A stretch of DNA of 64,000 nt from UBA1858 sp965227695. Lineage in GTDB: Bacteria > Pseudomonadota > Gammaproteobacteria > UBA4575. A program made the translations under genes and the position numbers. The notes under the pieces were generated by a model that saw nothing but the letters and a program-made list of their open reading frames with translations, was not told the DNA's origin and ran no database searches. Below are positions 1 to 8,864 of the stretch, piece after piece (position 1 is the first letter of the stretch; each line of letters starts with the position of its first letter). The stretch lies in assembly GCA_965227695.1 (NCBI GenBank), contig OZ245760.1, forward strand, positions 2,232,001 through 2,296,000, written 5' to 3'.

Positions 1-286
1 GTTTTTGATCGTTGGCAACAAGCAATTTTCCCGATTTGTTGTCTACTTTATAATCAACATTGTTTGCCGTCAGTACCGAAGCAATAGAAGCTACATCACT
101 ATCTGAGATATTTTCTGCAATAGGTGAATATTCCGGTCTTGAAGCCCACATTATTACAGCGATACTAAGCGCAAGTACTGCTGCCAGTCCGAACAACATA
201 CTTACTGAAGATATCACCGTTCTTGTTATGCGCATAGCCTTGTCCTGTACTAGGCCCGGTTGTTGACTACTTAATTCGCCATCCAT
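1..286 (-). CDS. fliF: FliF, flagellar MS-ring protein (N-terminal part only)
   Basis: This is the 5' end of a gene running off the left edge; about 95 codons are visible. The start ATG at 286 is preceded by a GAGAGGA ribosome site. The translation begins MDGELSSQQPGLVQDKAMRI, then has one hydrophobic membrane segment (about residues 28-47) and a YSPIAENISDSDVASIASVL stretch, the typical start of the FliF ring-building domain. FliF forms the inner-membrane MS ring that seats the rotor and export gate. It follows fliE, as in most gammaproteobacterial fliEFGHIJ operons. The C-terminus that binds FliG lies outside the window. Confidence 0.93.
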   Translation of the reverse strand, partial: MDGELSSQQPGLVQDKAMRITRTVISSVSMLFGLAAVLALSIAVIMWASRPEYSPIAENISDSDVASIASVLTANNVDYKVDNKSGKLLVANDQK

Positions 287-326
287 GACTATCCTCTCTG
301 CATGATTTAATTATTCATTTATATTA

Positions 327-650
327 TTAAAGTGGCATATTCATTACTTGTTTATAAGCCTCAACAAGCTGGTTCCTCACCTGTTTTAATGCTTCAAATG
401 ACACGCGTGCTTTTTGCATCTCAATCATTACAGTCGATAGAGGTACGTTTGGATCGTTCATTTCGAATGCAGTGCTTAATTCACCAGCTTTCATTTGCTT
501 GTCATTAACATTATTAATAGACTCTTTAATCAATTCTGAAAACTGGGTTGTTTGGGTACCAGTAGTATCTGCCGGTGAATTACCATCCTGTACCTTTCTT
601 GCAAGCACCTGAAGCTGGCTTAACAATTCATTTGCTTTGATATTTTCCAT
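327..650 (-). CDS. fliE: FliE, MS-ring/rod junction protein
   Basis: A 107-residue protein of normal FliE length. FliE links the MS ring to the proximal rod and is needed for export of rod proteins. The C-terminal half (VPLSTVMIEMQKARVSFEAL, then RNQLVEAYKQVMNMPL) is the conserved FliE signature. An in-frame ATG lies two codons upstream at 656, but the AGGAGG site ends directly against it. The second ATG at 650 has about 7 bases of spacing and is the better start. It lies 11 bases downstream of flrC, so fliE probably continues the flrB-flrC transcript and leads into fliF. Confidence 0.95.
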   Translation of the reverse strand: MENIKANELLSQLQVLARKVQDGNSPADTTGTQTTQFSELIKESINNVNDKQMKAGELSTAFEMNDPNVPLSTVMIEMQKARVSFEALKQVRNQLVEAYKQVMNMPL

Positions 651-661
651 ATACATCCCTC

Positions 662-2008
662 CTAAGCTATTCCGAATGCGGGAGGAACATCCACCCCTTC
701 GTCTTTTAATCGTGCCAGCTTATATCTCAATGTTCGTGGGCTGATACCCAGTTTTTCAGCAGCATGCTTGCGACTTCCTTTACCTTCTTCCAATGCCCGT
801 ATAATTAAACTACGCTCGTTATCCTTTAGTGTATTATCGCAAGGATGATGATCTTCAGGGTCTAACTTTTGATTTTCTTCGTCAATAAAAATATGAGATG
901 GCATAATTTCATTGCCATCAGATAAGACTATAGAGCGCTGAATAACATTATCCAGTTCGCGTATGTTTCCAGGCCAATGATAGGCGATCAGTTTTTCTTT
1001 CGCCGCTTGGCTGATAGCTACTTTACCAGCTGTCAATTTATGTTTATTCAGGAGTGTTTCAGCAACTGGCAATATATCATCCTTCCTTTCTCGTAAGGGT
1101 TTCAAGGTTATTGGAAATACACTCAGACGATAGTATAAATCTTCTCTAAATCTTCCTTGTTCAACTTCTTTTTTTATATTGCGATTTGTTGTTGCAATTA
1201 TCCTTACATCCAGGTTAATCACATTTTTACCCCCAAGTCTTTCTACTTGCCTCTCCTGTAGTACACGCAGCAATTTTGCCTGTAATGAAATATCCATTTC
1301 GGATATTTCATCAAGAAGTAATGTTCCATTTTGGGCTTGCTCAAATTTACCTGCATTGGCAGCATGTGCCCCCGTGTATGCACCTTTTTCATAGCCAAAC
1401 AACATGGCTTCGAGCATATTCTCAGGAATTGCAGCGCAGTTAATTGCAACAAATGGACCATTTGATCTGGCTGAGCAGTGATGTATGTAACTCGCCAAAA
1501 CCTCTTTACCTGTCCCACTTTCACCGTTTATCAATATGGAAACATCTGTATTTGCGACTTGTGCTGCAAGTTTCTTCACACGCACACTTTCATCATCTAC
1601 AGCAATGAAAGTTGAGTCTTCATGTGTAATTTGAATATTACTGTCTATTAAATTTATTAGCTGATCAGCTTCAAAAGGCTTGACAAGATAGTCGATTGCA
1701 CCCAATTTTAACGCTTCTACAGCTTTGTCGACACTGGCATAGGCCGTCATAAAAATAAATGGCATAAGATAATTGTTTTCACGGGTTGTCTTTAATAGAT
1801 CCAGTCCCGACTCCAGATACTGATTATCCTCTTCATTAAAATTAACATCACTGATAACAATGTCTGGATCGTTACTTTCAATTATCTTTAAAGCATTTGT
1901 GATATTACTTGCCTGGTAGACGCTATACCCTTCGAATGTCAGCGTGTCTGCTAAAGCGTTGAGTAGCTCATGATCGTCTTCAACGATAAGAATTTTTACA
2001 TTAACCAT
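662..2008 (-). CDS. flrC: FlrC/FleR, sigma-54-dependent flagellar response regulator
   Basis: A 448-residue response regulator that activates middle flagellar (class III) sigma-54 promoters. An N-terminal receiver domain has the acidic pair at residues 10-12 and the phospho-acceptor Asp near 54 (DIVISDVNF). A central AAA+ domain has Walker A GESGTGK (161-167), the sigma-54 contact loop GAYTGA (208-213; Tyr in place of the commoner Phe) and Walker B LLLDEISEMD. A Fis-type helix-turn-helix lies at the C-terminus (AAEKLGISPRTLRYKL). It sits directly downstream of its kinase flrB, 38 bases apart. Likely targets visible here are the fliD, flgB and flgA promoters. Confidence 0.93.
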   Translation of the reverse strand: MVNVKILIVEDDHELLNALADTLTFEGYSVYQASNITNALKIIESNDPDIVISDVNFNEEDNQYLESGLDLLKTTRENNYLMPFIFMTAYASVDKAVEALKLGAIDYLVKPFEADQLINLIDSNIQITHEDSTFIAVDDESVRVKKLAAQVANTDVSILINGESGTGKEVLASYIHHCSARSNGPFVAINCAAIPENMLEAMLFGYEKGAYTGAHAANAGKFEQAQNGTLLLDEISEMDISLQAKLLRVLQERQVERLGGKNVINLDVRIIATTNRNIKKEVEQGRFREDLYYRLSVFPITLKPLRERKDDILPVAETLLNKHKLTAGKVAISQAAKEKLIAYHWPGNIRELDNVIQRSIVLSDGNEIMPSHIFIDEENQKLDPEDHHPCDNTLKDNERSLIIRALEEGKGSRKHAAEKLGISPRTLRYKLARLKDEGVDVPPAFGIA

Positions 2009-2046
2009 TCATCCTCCCTGTACTATATATTTCAAATTTTTAAATT

Positions 2047-3207
2047 TTAATATTGATCCCGATATTCCATGGGCATGATTAACGTGATTTTCGCACCATG
2101 TTCTGTATTTTCTGCCTTTACTTCGCCTTGATGTGATTCGATTATTGATTTCACTATCGACATTCCTAACCCGGTCCCATTTTTTCGTGACGTATAAAAT
2201 GGTTCAAACATATGATCAATTATATCTCCTTCAATCCCTGGCCCGTTATCTTCTATAATTATTTCCAAACGTTGATCAACTGTGCATCCAAAATTTATTT
2301 TTATATCGACATCTTTTTTGCATGCTATCTGAGAGTTTGAAATCACATTTCTGAATACTGTCATTAGCGCACTGAAATTTGCTTTAATATAATGTCTTTT
2401 CAGCTTCTCCTTCGCATGTATACTGAATCTCACGTCAGGGAATATTTCAAACAAGTCTGTAGCAATTAATTCACAGCATTTCTTGCATTCAATTAACTCA
2501 AATGTATCTGCACCACCTTTTGCATAAATGAGCATACTATTAATAGTATTTTCAAGTGTTTTTAAATTATATTTAATCTTGTCAATGATATAACTATACT
2601 CGGAACCAGCTGTTTTTTTATTTAAGTTAGATAAGTGCAGAAATGATGTTGCTAGTGGTGTACGTATATCATGTGCGATAGAAGCTATCGCATTACCTAA
2701 AAAAGCCAGTCTTTCTTTTCTTTTTACACTATCAACATGCGTGACCGGATCTGTTATGTCATTTATTAATACTAATGAGTCGTTTGATCCTGCTATTGAT
2801 TTGGATGAAATGTGTATATTTCTTCCTTTAATATTTAAACTGCTGATATCTTTCTGATGTTCCTCGGGGAATAATTTTCTAATAATTTCAGGCCAGATAT
2901 GACCTTGTAAAGGTGTATCCAAAAGATCATTTGAAGCCTGGTTACATTCGCGAATTAATCCATTACTGTCTACAACCATGACACCCATGGGAAGTGCCAT
3001 TAATAGTAAATGCATTCTATTTGCTAACTGTTCCTTTTCAGCCAGCTCCTTGAGACGTTTTGCTTTTGTATCTGATAGTTCAATTTTGATTTGCCTGAAT
3101 CGGTCCTCAAGATCCTGATAGGCATGTGTGAATTGCTCAGAGATTTGATTGAATTGCTCAAAAGCAAGATGAAGATCAGTATTGCTTAAATTTGATACTG
3201 CACTCAT
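2047..3207 (-). CDS. flrB: FlrB/FleS, flagellar sensor histidine kinase
   Basis: A cytoplasmic two-component kinase of about 386 residues that phosphorylates FlrC. It has an N-terminal coiled coil, a PAS-like domain (about 65-155), a HisKA dimerisation helix with phospho-acceptor His in SIAHDIRTPLA (about residue 179) and a HATPase domain with N box (FRNVISNSQIA), G1 (EDNGPGIEG) and G2 (NGTGLGMSI). No membrane segments are present, as expected for FlrB/FleS. An earlier in-frame start exists at 3228, but the ATG at 3207 has an AAGGG site at good spacing. A sigma-54 promoter lies about 70 bases upstream. Confidence 0.92.
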   Translation of the reverse strand: MSAVSNLSNTDLHLAFEQFNQISEQFTHAYQDLEDRFRQIKIELSDTKAKRLKELAEKEQLANRMHLLLMALPMGVMVVDSNGLIRECNQASNDLLDTPLQGHIWPEIIRKLFPEEHQKDISSLNIKGRNIHISSKSIAGSNDSLVLINDITDPVTHVDSVKRKERLAFLGNAIASIAHDIRTPLATSFLHLSNLNKKTAGSEYSYIIDKIKYNLKTLENTINSMLIYAKGGADTFELIECKKCCELIATDLFEIFPDVRFSIHAKEKLKRHYIKANFSALMTVFRNVISNSQIACKKDVDIKINFGCTVDQRLEIIIEDNGPGIEGDIIDHMFEPFYTSRKNGTGLGMSIVKSIIESHQGEVKAENTEHGAKITLIMPMEYRDQY

Positions 3208-3275
3208 ATAGCACGCCCTTTTCTGCATTAAGTATTAATTATTACGGCAAAATAACCGTCATATAATTAACATCT

Positions 3276-3291
3276 AGCAAACAACGTGCCT
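3276..3291 (-). promoter_or_regulatory. Sigma-54 promoter of flrBC
   Basis: On the minus strand the sequence AGGCACGTTGTTTGCT keeps the sigma-54 elements GG at -24 and GC at -12 with exactly ten bases between them, and matches GGCACG...TTGC. It lies between flrA and flrB, where FlrA is expected to activate flrBC. Confidence 0.75.
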
Positions 3292-3372
3292 AATTAATAA
3301 TTTATAAATATATCAGTATGTTATGGATTTTAATGTGTGTCGTATCGCGAATCTGCCAATATTTCGACTGTG

Positions 3373-4497
3373 TTAACGCTGAATGCCATATTTACGCAAC
3401 TTTTCAACCAGAGTTGTACGACGCAACCCTAATAGTTTTGCTGCCTGAGCGACAACTCCGTCAGATGCTTCGAGTGCTTCCCTTATATAATGGACTTCCA
3501 GTTCACCAATATAGCTCTTCAGATCAATACCTGTTTCAGGAAGTTGCCCATAACCCTGAATAACAGGCGCGGTTTCCTGCACCGCGTATGGCTCGACAAG
3601 CTGCTCCAGGTAGTCATTTTCATTTTTACCTGCCTGTGCAGAATTGACCGAGGCCTTGTTACGCAATTTTTCAGGTAACTGCAATGAATCAATGGAACTA
3701 TTGGGGTAGAGGATACTGAGTCTTTCAATCAGGTTAGACAACTCCCTGACATTTCCTGGCCAAGGATAGTTTGCCAGAATTTTGACTGCATCATTGGTCA
3801 GAGAGAAATTCGCCCCATTATCACGTTTTAACTTATCCGTAATTGCACATATCAGTGCCGGGATGTCTTCAACACGCCGACGCAAAGGTGGCATATCTAT
3901 TGGGAATACATTAAGGCGATAGAACAAGTCTTCACGGAACTCGCCGGCGCTAACCATATCTTCAAGATTTCTGTGAGTTGCCGCAACAATACGCACATCC
4001 GCATGAATTGGTTTGGTACCACCGACACGTTCAAATACACGCTCCTGCAAAACCCGCAGTAATTTAGCTTGCATCTGAAGGTCCATGTCACCGATCTCGT
4101 CAAGAAATATGGTACCGTTCTGGGCAAGTTCGAAACGGCCTTTGTGCGCTGTAATGGCACCAGTAAAGGCACCTTTTTCGTGACCAAACAGCTCGCTTTC
4201 CAGTAATTCTGATGGAATTGCTGCGCAATTGACAGGTACAAACGGATTTTTAGCCCGGTTGGAAAAGGTGTGTACAGCTCGAGCAACTAATTCTTTGCCA
4301 GTTCCGGACTCACCAAGGATTAAAACATTGGCGGTGGTTGCAGCAACATGCTCAACCAACTTGCATACATTCTGAATAGCATGGCTATGACCATCCAGGA
4401 AGGACTTTCCACGTCTTCGGCGGGCGGCAACCGCTTCTTTTGTTTCACCTGCTGGCGGATTATCGTGTAGTTGCTGATGTTTAATTACACTACGCAT
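3373..4497 (-). CDS. flrA: FlrA/FleQ-type master flagellar activator lacking the N-terminal receiver-like domain
   Basis: A sigma-54 enhancer-binding protein that normally sits at the top of the polar-flagellum hierarchy. The AAA+ domain has Walker A GESGTGK (about 62-68), the contact loop GAFTGA (about 109-114) and FLDEIGDMD. The C-terminal Fis-type helix-turn-helix AKLLGLRRTTLVEKLRKYGI is characteristic of FleQ/FlrA. At about 374 residues it is roughly 110 shorter than usual: only some 35 residues precede the AAA+ domain, so the FleQ receiver-like domain is absent. The ATG at 4497 is chosen over TTG at 4503 because of its GGGAG spacing. It lies upstream of flrBC, as in Vibrio and Pseudomonas. 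Confidence 0.88.
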   Translation of the reverse strand: MRSVIKHQQLHDNPPAGETKEAVAARRRRGKSFLDGHSHAIQNVCKLVEHVAATTANVLILGESGTGKELVARAVHTFSNRAKNPFVPVNCAAIPSELLESELFGHEKGAFTGAITAHKGRFELAQNGTIFLDEIGDMDLQMQAKLLRVLQERVFERVGGTKPIHADVRIVAATHRNLEDMVSAGEFREDLFYRLNVFPIDMPPLRRRVEDIPALICAITDKLKRDNGANFSLTNDAVKILANYPWPGNVRELSNLIERLSILYPNSSIDSLQLPEKLRNKASVNSAQAGKNENDYLEQLVEPYAVQETAPVIQGYGQLPETGIDLKSYIGELEVHYIREALEASDGVVAQAAKLLGLRRTTLVEKLRKYGIQR

Positions 4498-4788
4498 TGT
4501 CAATCTCCCTCTATCAGAGAATCATCCACACTTTATTGTAATTATTGTTGTGTCGTGTTTTATGGCACATGTGGCAAGAAACTGTCACTGAATAATATGT
4601 GAATTTTCTTAATTTGACCAGCGAAATAAACACATATAATTAACACACAACAAATATTAATCATGTTTTATCAATAAGTCCAATAAAGGATTATTGAAAT
4701 ATACAACCTCAGTATTAGAAAATAAGCAATTTCTACTAATTTAATACACAAATATTCATATGTTTTACATATACTGTTTTATAGATAT
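4498..4788. other. AT-rich intergenic region between flrA and fliT
   Basis: About 290 bases with no plausible gene. It should contain the flrA promoter on the minus strand, but I found no convincing -35/-10 pair or sigma-54 site. No T-tailed terminator is evident after the fliT-like gene. Confidence 0.5.
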
Positions 4789-5118
4789 TTATAAACACAT
4801 GTTTTGATTCTGCACATATTGTTCATGGCTGTGTCTGTTTGCCTGTTCTTCAAATAGCTCTGTCATCACCTGATTACGAAGCCTGGTGCCAAGCTCATTA
4901 ATTACGGTATCCAGGCGTACAAGCTGCTGCATGCGCTCAATCATCACTGCCGGTATATCGTCAAAATTTCGACATTTGGAAAGCATGCGTAGCGCATCAA
5001 CACGCACCAGGTCATGCTGCCGGGCAGCATCAAATTCGCCTGCATTCAGGCATTCGATTATCAACTCACTGGCCTCGATCGCCTGTTGAAGCCGATCTTC
5101 AAGTTCCGCATCAATCAT
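4789..5118 (-). CDS. fliT: FliT-like flagellar chaperone (putative)
   Basis: A small, mostly helical protein of about 109 residues, rich in Glu, Arg and Leu, with no signal peptide. It begins 7 bases after the fliS stop codon, where FliT-type export chaperones for the filament cap FliD usually sit, and the fliD-fliS-fliT order is conserved here. The start ATG at 5118 (MIDAELEDRLQ) lies downstream of the fliS stop; a longer reading would overlap fliS and has no better ribosome site. Similarity to characterised FliT is weak by eye, so the assignment rests on size, composition and position. Confidence 0.6.
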   Translation of the reverse strand: MIDAELEDRLQQAIEASELIIECLNAGEFDAARQHDLVRVDALRMLSKCRNFDDIPAVMIERMQQLVRLDTVINELGTRLRNQVMTELFEEQANRHSHEQYVQNQNMCL

Positions 5119-5125
5119 GTCTGAA

Positions 5126-5530
5126 TTATTTCCTGACTTCCTCGGGGATGAGCACCCATGCACTCTTTATTTCCTCGACAAGCCCTTTCACTTCATCAAG
5201 CAACGAGATTTTGTTATGCGCATTCGCCTGAACAAGCTGACGCTGCATATAGTCATACAGGTCGTCGAGATTTGTGGCAACCTCACCACCTTCTTCGATA
5301 TTTAATGACATGCGCAACCCGTCAATAATATTCAGGGCTTTTGTCAGGCGAATAATTTTTTCGCTGATATCGCCTTTTTCTATACACATCCTGGCTTCAC
5401 TTATCCTCACTGATAATGTTTCCAACAGTAGCCTCACTAATTCATGGCCATTGGCCTGTTCAACCTGGCCGTAAGCGCCCATCTGCTGGTAACTGGCCAA
5501 TGCCTGGCTGGAGTTTTGGACTGTCATCAT
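5126..5530 (-). CDS. fliS: FliS, flagellin export chaperone
   Basis: A 134-residue helical cytosolic chaperone that binds the C-terminus of flagellin and prevents premature polymerisation. Recognised by the FliS pattern SSQALASYQQMGAYGQVEQA near the N-terminus, then HELVRLLLETL and a helix with GLRMSLNIEEGGEVATNL. It lies 5 bases downstream of fliD in the fliD-fliS-fliT order. It probably shares the sigma-54 promoter found before fliD. Confidence 0.93.
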   Translation of the reverse strand: MMTVQNSSQALASYQQMGAYGQVEQANGHELVRLLLETLSVRISEARMCIEKGDISEKIIRLTKALNIIDGLRMSLNIEEGGEVATNLDDLYDYMQRQLVQANAHNKISLLDEVKGLVEEIKSAWVLIPEEVRK

Positions 5531-5535
5531 ATTAA

Positions 5536-6891
5536 TTACCTTCCTGATTGATTAGCTAATGGCAAATTGGCCAATTGCTGGGTTAAAAATGAACTGGTGG
5601 TATTTAATTGACTCACCAGCGCATCCAGTGAGCCAAATCGCTTGCGTAAACGGGCTTCCGTACTTTCAAGACGTAGCTGCAGTCTTTCAATGTCATCATC
5701 GATACTGGTTTTTTCGCTATTCAGGCCATCAGTACGATTACTAATAATGCCGCCACCGTCTACATAACTATCTATCACTGTTTCCAGGGAAGATACGAAC
5801 CCGCTACTGGTATTGGCAAATAAGTTTTGCACATCATTGATGTTTGCACCGATCTTTTCGTCAAACACGTTGCCATCAAAACTTAATATTCCATCCCGGT
5901 CTATGGTCAGTCCCAGCTGAAATAAATAGTTAATATTGGCATCTTTGTCATTATAGTTAGCCGAAAATAAGCTACGCACTCGTGACTCAATATTAAGTAA
6001 AGTGTTTTCACCAGAGAGCGGCCCCTGGCGCTGTGCTGCCAGTGTAGAAAATAATGAATTATATGATTTTACAAATGCTTCAATGGACTTCTTGGCCACA
6101 CCAAGATCCTCAGAAACAGAAACTGTTGCGGTGCCGGTCGAAGCAAGATTTAAGGTTACCCCCTGTATCACATCTGATACATCATTACTGCTGCGCGTTA
6201 CATCAAACCCGTCCACAATCAAAGTTGCGTCCTGTGCCGGATCCAACTCCTGAATACCGAACAATATTCTTGAGAGACCGCCATCATCAGCATTGGCGGC
6301 ATCATCATCCGTCACCGTCAATATAATTTGGTTCGCAACACCGCTTTCATTCGCAGTCAGTATTAATCTACTGCCCTCATCTGTATTTATGATACTGGCC
6401 TGTATACTGGTGTTGTCATTTTCCGTGTTAATGCTGTCTCTGATCTGCTCCAGAGTGTTGTTTTGATCAGTGATATCAATATTGAAAGTCTCACCACCAA
6501 CACTAAAAGATAATTGCCCTGTACCCACAACCTCACTGCCGCTAATAAAACTCTGGGATGCAAGTTTATTTTTTTGTGCCAACTGCGTAACTTCTATATC
6601 ATTTGATCCTGTGACAGCAGCCTGGCTGGCACTTGCGCCTACCACCTGTTCGTCACTCGAAGAGGCATTTACCCCCCGAAACGCATCGGAGGTTTTAAGG
6701 GCTGAAACAGCTGACTGAAAACTTGAAAGAGCACTTTGGACCTGTCCAAAACTACTAATTTTAAGATCCAGATTTGCTTTTCTTGATTCCAGAATCTGAA
6801 TTGGTCTTGCTTCTGCTGCAATAAGATTTTGCACCAGTGACTCCAGGTCAAGACCTGAACCTACACCCAGTGAAGTGATCGAACCTGCCAT
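5536..6891 (-). CDS. fliD: FliD, filament cap / hook-associated protein 2
   Basis: A 451-residue cap protein that sits at the filament tip and catalyses flagellin insertion. The N-terminus (ITSLGVGSGLDLESLVQNLI) and the C-terminal coiled coil (about 385-440, LRKRFGSLDALVSQLNTTSS) are typical FliD_N and FliD_C features. The middle contains the variable exposed domains. The ribosome site AAAGGCAA precedes the ATG at 6891. A good sigma-54 element lies 41 bases upstream, between flaG and fliD, so fliD-fliS-fliT probably form a middle-class transcription unit separate from flaG/fliC. Confidence 0.95.
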   Translation of the reverse strand: MAGSITSLGVGSGLDLESLVQNLIAAEARPIQILESRKANLDLKISSFGQVQSALSSFQSAVSALKTSDAFRGVNASSSDEQVVGASASQAAVTGSNDIEVTQLAQKNKLASQSFISGSEVVGTGQLSFSVGGETFNIDITDQNNTLEQIRDSINTENDNTSIQASIINTDEGSRLILTANESGVANQIILTVTDDDAANADDGGLSRILFGIQELDPAQDATLIVDGFDVTRSSNDVSDVIQGVTLNLASTGTATVSVSEDLGVAKKSIEAFVKSYNSLFSTLAAQRQGPLSGENTLLNIESRVRSLFSANYNDKDANINYLFQLGLTIDRDGILSFDGNVFDEKIGANINDVQNLFANTSSGFVSSLETVIDSYVDGGGIISNRTDGLNSEKTSIDDDIERLQLRLESTEARLRKRFGSLDALVSQLNTTSSFLTQQLANLPLANQSGR

Positions 6892-6931
6892 ACTTTGCCT
6901 TTATAGAAATATTTTGATTCGATAAATTGAC

Positions 6932-6947
6932 TGCAAGGATGATGCCG
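6932..6947 (-). promoter_or_regulatory. Sigma-54 promoter of fliD-fliS-fliT
   Basis: The minus-strand sequence CGGCATCATCCTTGCA has GG and GC ten bases apart and the full TTGCA -12 element. It sits in the 63-base gap between flaG and fliD, at a sensible distance from the fliD start. Confidence 0.72.
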
Positions 6948-6954
6948 GATTTAA

Positions 6955-7341
6955 CTAACCTCTATCGGCAATCAATACGCCTGAAGGAACCGATGGATCA
7001 AAGTTTTCACTCACCAGCTTTGCAATAACCAGTAACTCCTCCGGTGGTATTTGCCGGACAACTTTGCCGGTTTCCGGTTCCCTTACCGTGATTATCACTC
7101 TGCCACTTGTCTCATCGACCGAAAATTCAAGGTTGCGATCAATCGTTTTGACAAAATTATTGACATAACTGGCCGCTTGGTTGATTCCTTCCAGATTGAT
7201 TTTTTCATCCGATGTCTGCGGTGGCGACGTTTGCATACTACCCTTGTTAATTGAGACTACATTGTTTGAAATGCGGCTCAAGGTACTCAGGCTTGTCTGA
7301 GTGTGTACGATGCCTGTCAATCCTGTCATATCAGTCGTCAT
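6955..7341 (-). CDS. flaG: FlaG family protein
   Basis: A 128-residue FlaG-family protein. Members lie between flagellin and fliD in polar-flagellated gammaproteobacteria and affect filament length. The C-terminal half has the family core LEFSVDETSGRVIITV followed by GKVVRQIPPEELL. The first 45 residues are polar and low-complexity. The ATG at 7341 has an AGGTG site six bases away and is preferred over a GTG three codons earlier. It lies 73 bases after fliC with a stable hairpin between them, so it may be expressed partly by read-through from the flagellin promoter. Confidence 0.85.
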   Translation of the reverse strand: MTTDMTGLTGIVHTQTSLSTLSRISNNVVSINKGSMQTSPPQTSDEKINLEGINQAASYVNNFVKTIDRNLEFSVDETSGRVIITVREPETGKVVRQIPPEELLVIAKLVSENFDPSVPSGVLIADRG

Positions 7342-7370
7342 GGTAAACACCTGTTATGTGGCCCACTAAT

Positions 7371-7398
7371 CTGTGCCCGGCCTTTACACCGGGCACAG
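7371..7398 (-). terminator. Perfect hairpin between fliC and flaG
   Basis: A 10-bp perfect inverted repeat, CTGTGCCCGG paired with CCGGGCACAG around an 8-base loop, begins just after the fliC stop codon. There is no downstream T run on the minus strand. It may be an attenuator or an mRNA 3'-end stabiliser for the abundant flagellin message rather than a full intrinsic terminator. Confidence 0.6.
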
Positions 7399-7413
7399 TA
7401 CCAGCCTGAATCT

Positions 7414-8772
7414 CTACTGGAGAAGAGATAATACTGACTGCGGTAAAGAATTTGCCTGGGCCACGATTGATAGGCCTGCCTGCTGCAGAATCTGTCCACG
7501 CGTTAATTCGGCTGTTTCTGCGGCAAAATCAGCGTCCTGAATTCTTGACCGAGCAGCTGTCAGATTTTCAGAGGTGATCTGCAGATTGGAAATGGTCGAC
7601 TCAAAGCGTGTTTGTACCGCCCCAAGCTCTGAACGCAGTGTATTCACCTGGCTTAATGCAAAATCCAGCGTTAACAGGGCCGCGGTAGAGCTTGTTTGTG
7701 TCAATACATCCGTGGCTGTGACGGAATTGTTTTGCTGGCTGGCACCAAGTGCAGTTCCACCCGTAACAACGGCAAATGTACCTGCAACCGAAAAGTCAGT
7801 ATTTGACTCGGAAACGTCACCGGCCAGTACAATACCTGCCTGGTAAGTGTCATTTCCCGCGCTGAACCCTGCACCTGTTGTAGTAATATCAGTACCATCA
7901 GTATTACTCAGAACAACATCACCTCCACCACTCGCAGTCGCTGTGACACCTGTCTGAGCAGTTAGTGCATTGATTGCTGCAACATCAGTAGCCTGTGTTC
8001 CAGTCAGCGTGACAGTGACGCCATTAATCGTCGCATCACCCGCAGCAACTGTTAATGCATCGGTCGTGGTAGTCGTTGCTTGCTGTGCCGTGATACCGGT
8101 TTGTGAAGTAATCGCATTAATCTGGTTGACGATATCACCCACCGAGTCGCCTGCAGAAAGACCAGACAAATCAACCGCAATACCCTGTATAACAAGGTTA
8201 TCTGCAGCAATTGAGGCGTCGATTGCAGTTTGGTCTATTGATGCAGACTCAGAGACACGGGCACCGAGGATATCTGCTCGTGCATCTACTCCATTCACAG
8301 TAATTGTCTGGTTCTGATTTGCACCAACCTGGAAGCTAAGACTGGAAGAGGTTCCATCAAGTACGTTTTGCCCGTTAAACTGGGTAGTATTGGCAATTCG
8401 GCGAACTTCTGCAATAAGTTGCTGAACCTCATTATTAATCGCTTCACGGTCAGATGCAGTATTTGTATCATTGGCTGACTGAACTGCAAGCTCACGAATA
8501 CGCTGCAATGCAGACGTGGCCGTGCTCAAGCCACCTTCTGCTGTCTGGGCAAATGAAATACCGTCATTTGCATTTCTCACTGCCTGGTTTAGACCGCGGA
8601 TTTGTGCACTGAATCGTTCAGCAATTGCCAATCCTGCTGCGTCATCCTTTGCGCTATTAATGCGCAAACCGGAAGAGAGGCGTTCCAGAGATGTACCTAA
8701 TGCATTCTGTGTTTCATTCAGATTTCTCTGTGCATTCAATGAAAATAAGTTTGTGTTAATAATTTGTGGCAT
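7414..8772 (-). CDS. fliC: FliC, flagellin
   Basis: A 452-residue flagellin, the filament subunit. The conserved D0/D1 ends are complete: N-terminus PQIINTNLFSLNAQRNLNET and C-terminus ending ANSLPQSVLSLLQ. The central region (about 165-370) is low-complexity, rich in Thr/Ala/Gly, and includes two copies of a flagellin IN-type motif (ATINGVTVTLTGTQATDVAA and a related earlier stretch). The true start is the ATG at 8772 with AAAGGAG upstream; the frame stays open to 8856 but that ATG is at the expected transcription start. A near-consensus sigma-28 promoter lies 93 bases upstream. It is the only flagellin gene in the window. Confidence 0.96.
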   Translation of the reverse strand: MPQIINTNLFSLNAQRNLNETQNALGTSLERLSSGLRINSAKDDAAGLAIAERFSAQIRGLNQAVRNANDGISFAQTAEGGLSTATSALQRIRELAVQSANDTNTASDREAINNEVQQLIAEVRRIANTTQFNGQNVLDGTSSSLSFQVGANQNQTITVNGVDARADILGARVSESASIDQTAIDASIAADNLVIQGIAVDLSGLSAGDSVGDIVNQINAITSQTGITAQQATTTTTDALTVAAGDATINGVTVTLTGTQATDVAAINALTAQTGVTATASGGGDVVLSNTDGTDITTTGAGFSAGNDTYQAGIVLAGDVSESNTDFSVAGTFAVVTGGTALGASQQNNSVTATDVLTQTSSTAALLTLDFALSQVNTLRSELGAVQTRFESTISNLQITSENLTAARSRIQDADFAAETAELTRGQILQQAGLSIVAQANSLPQSVLSLLQ

Positions 8773-8864
8773 CTTACCAACTCCTTTAAGTAAAGTTTCT
8801 TTCCATTCCAAGGAAAGGCTCCGACTCTGCGGAGCTCTTTGCTGCCGCTTTGCCATTGACTTTC

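Noticed and set aside
1179..1394. Reading frames antisense to flrC, fliC, flgK and other large genes
   Set aside because: These lie wholly inside well-recognised genes on the opposite strand and show no family motifs.
4563..4576. TGGCAC followed by GTGGCAA upstream of flrA, resembling a sigma-54 site
   Set aside because: On the plus strand (wrong direction for flrA) and the TTGC -12 element is missing.
8773..8856. Longer start for flagellin (frame open to 8856)
   Set aside because: The conserved flagellin N-terminus and the AAAGGAG site both point to 8772; the upstream ATG is at the predicted transcription start of the sigma-28 promoter.
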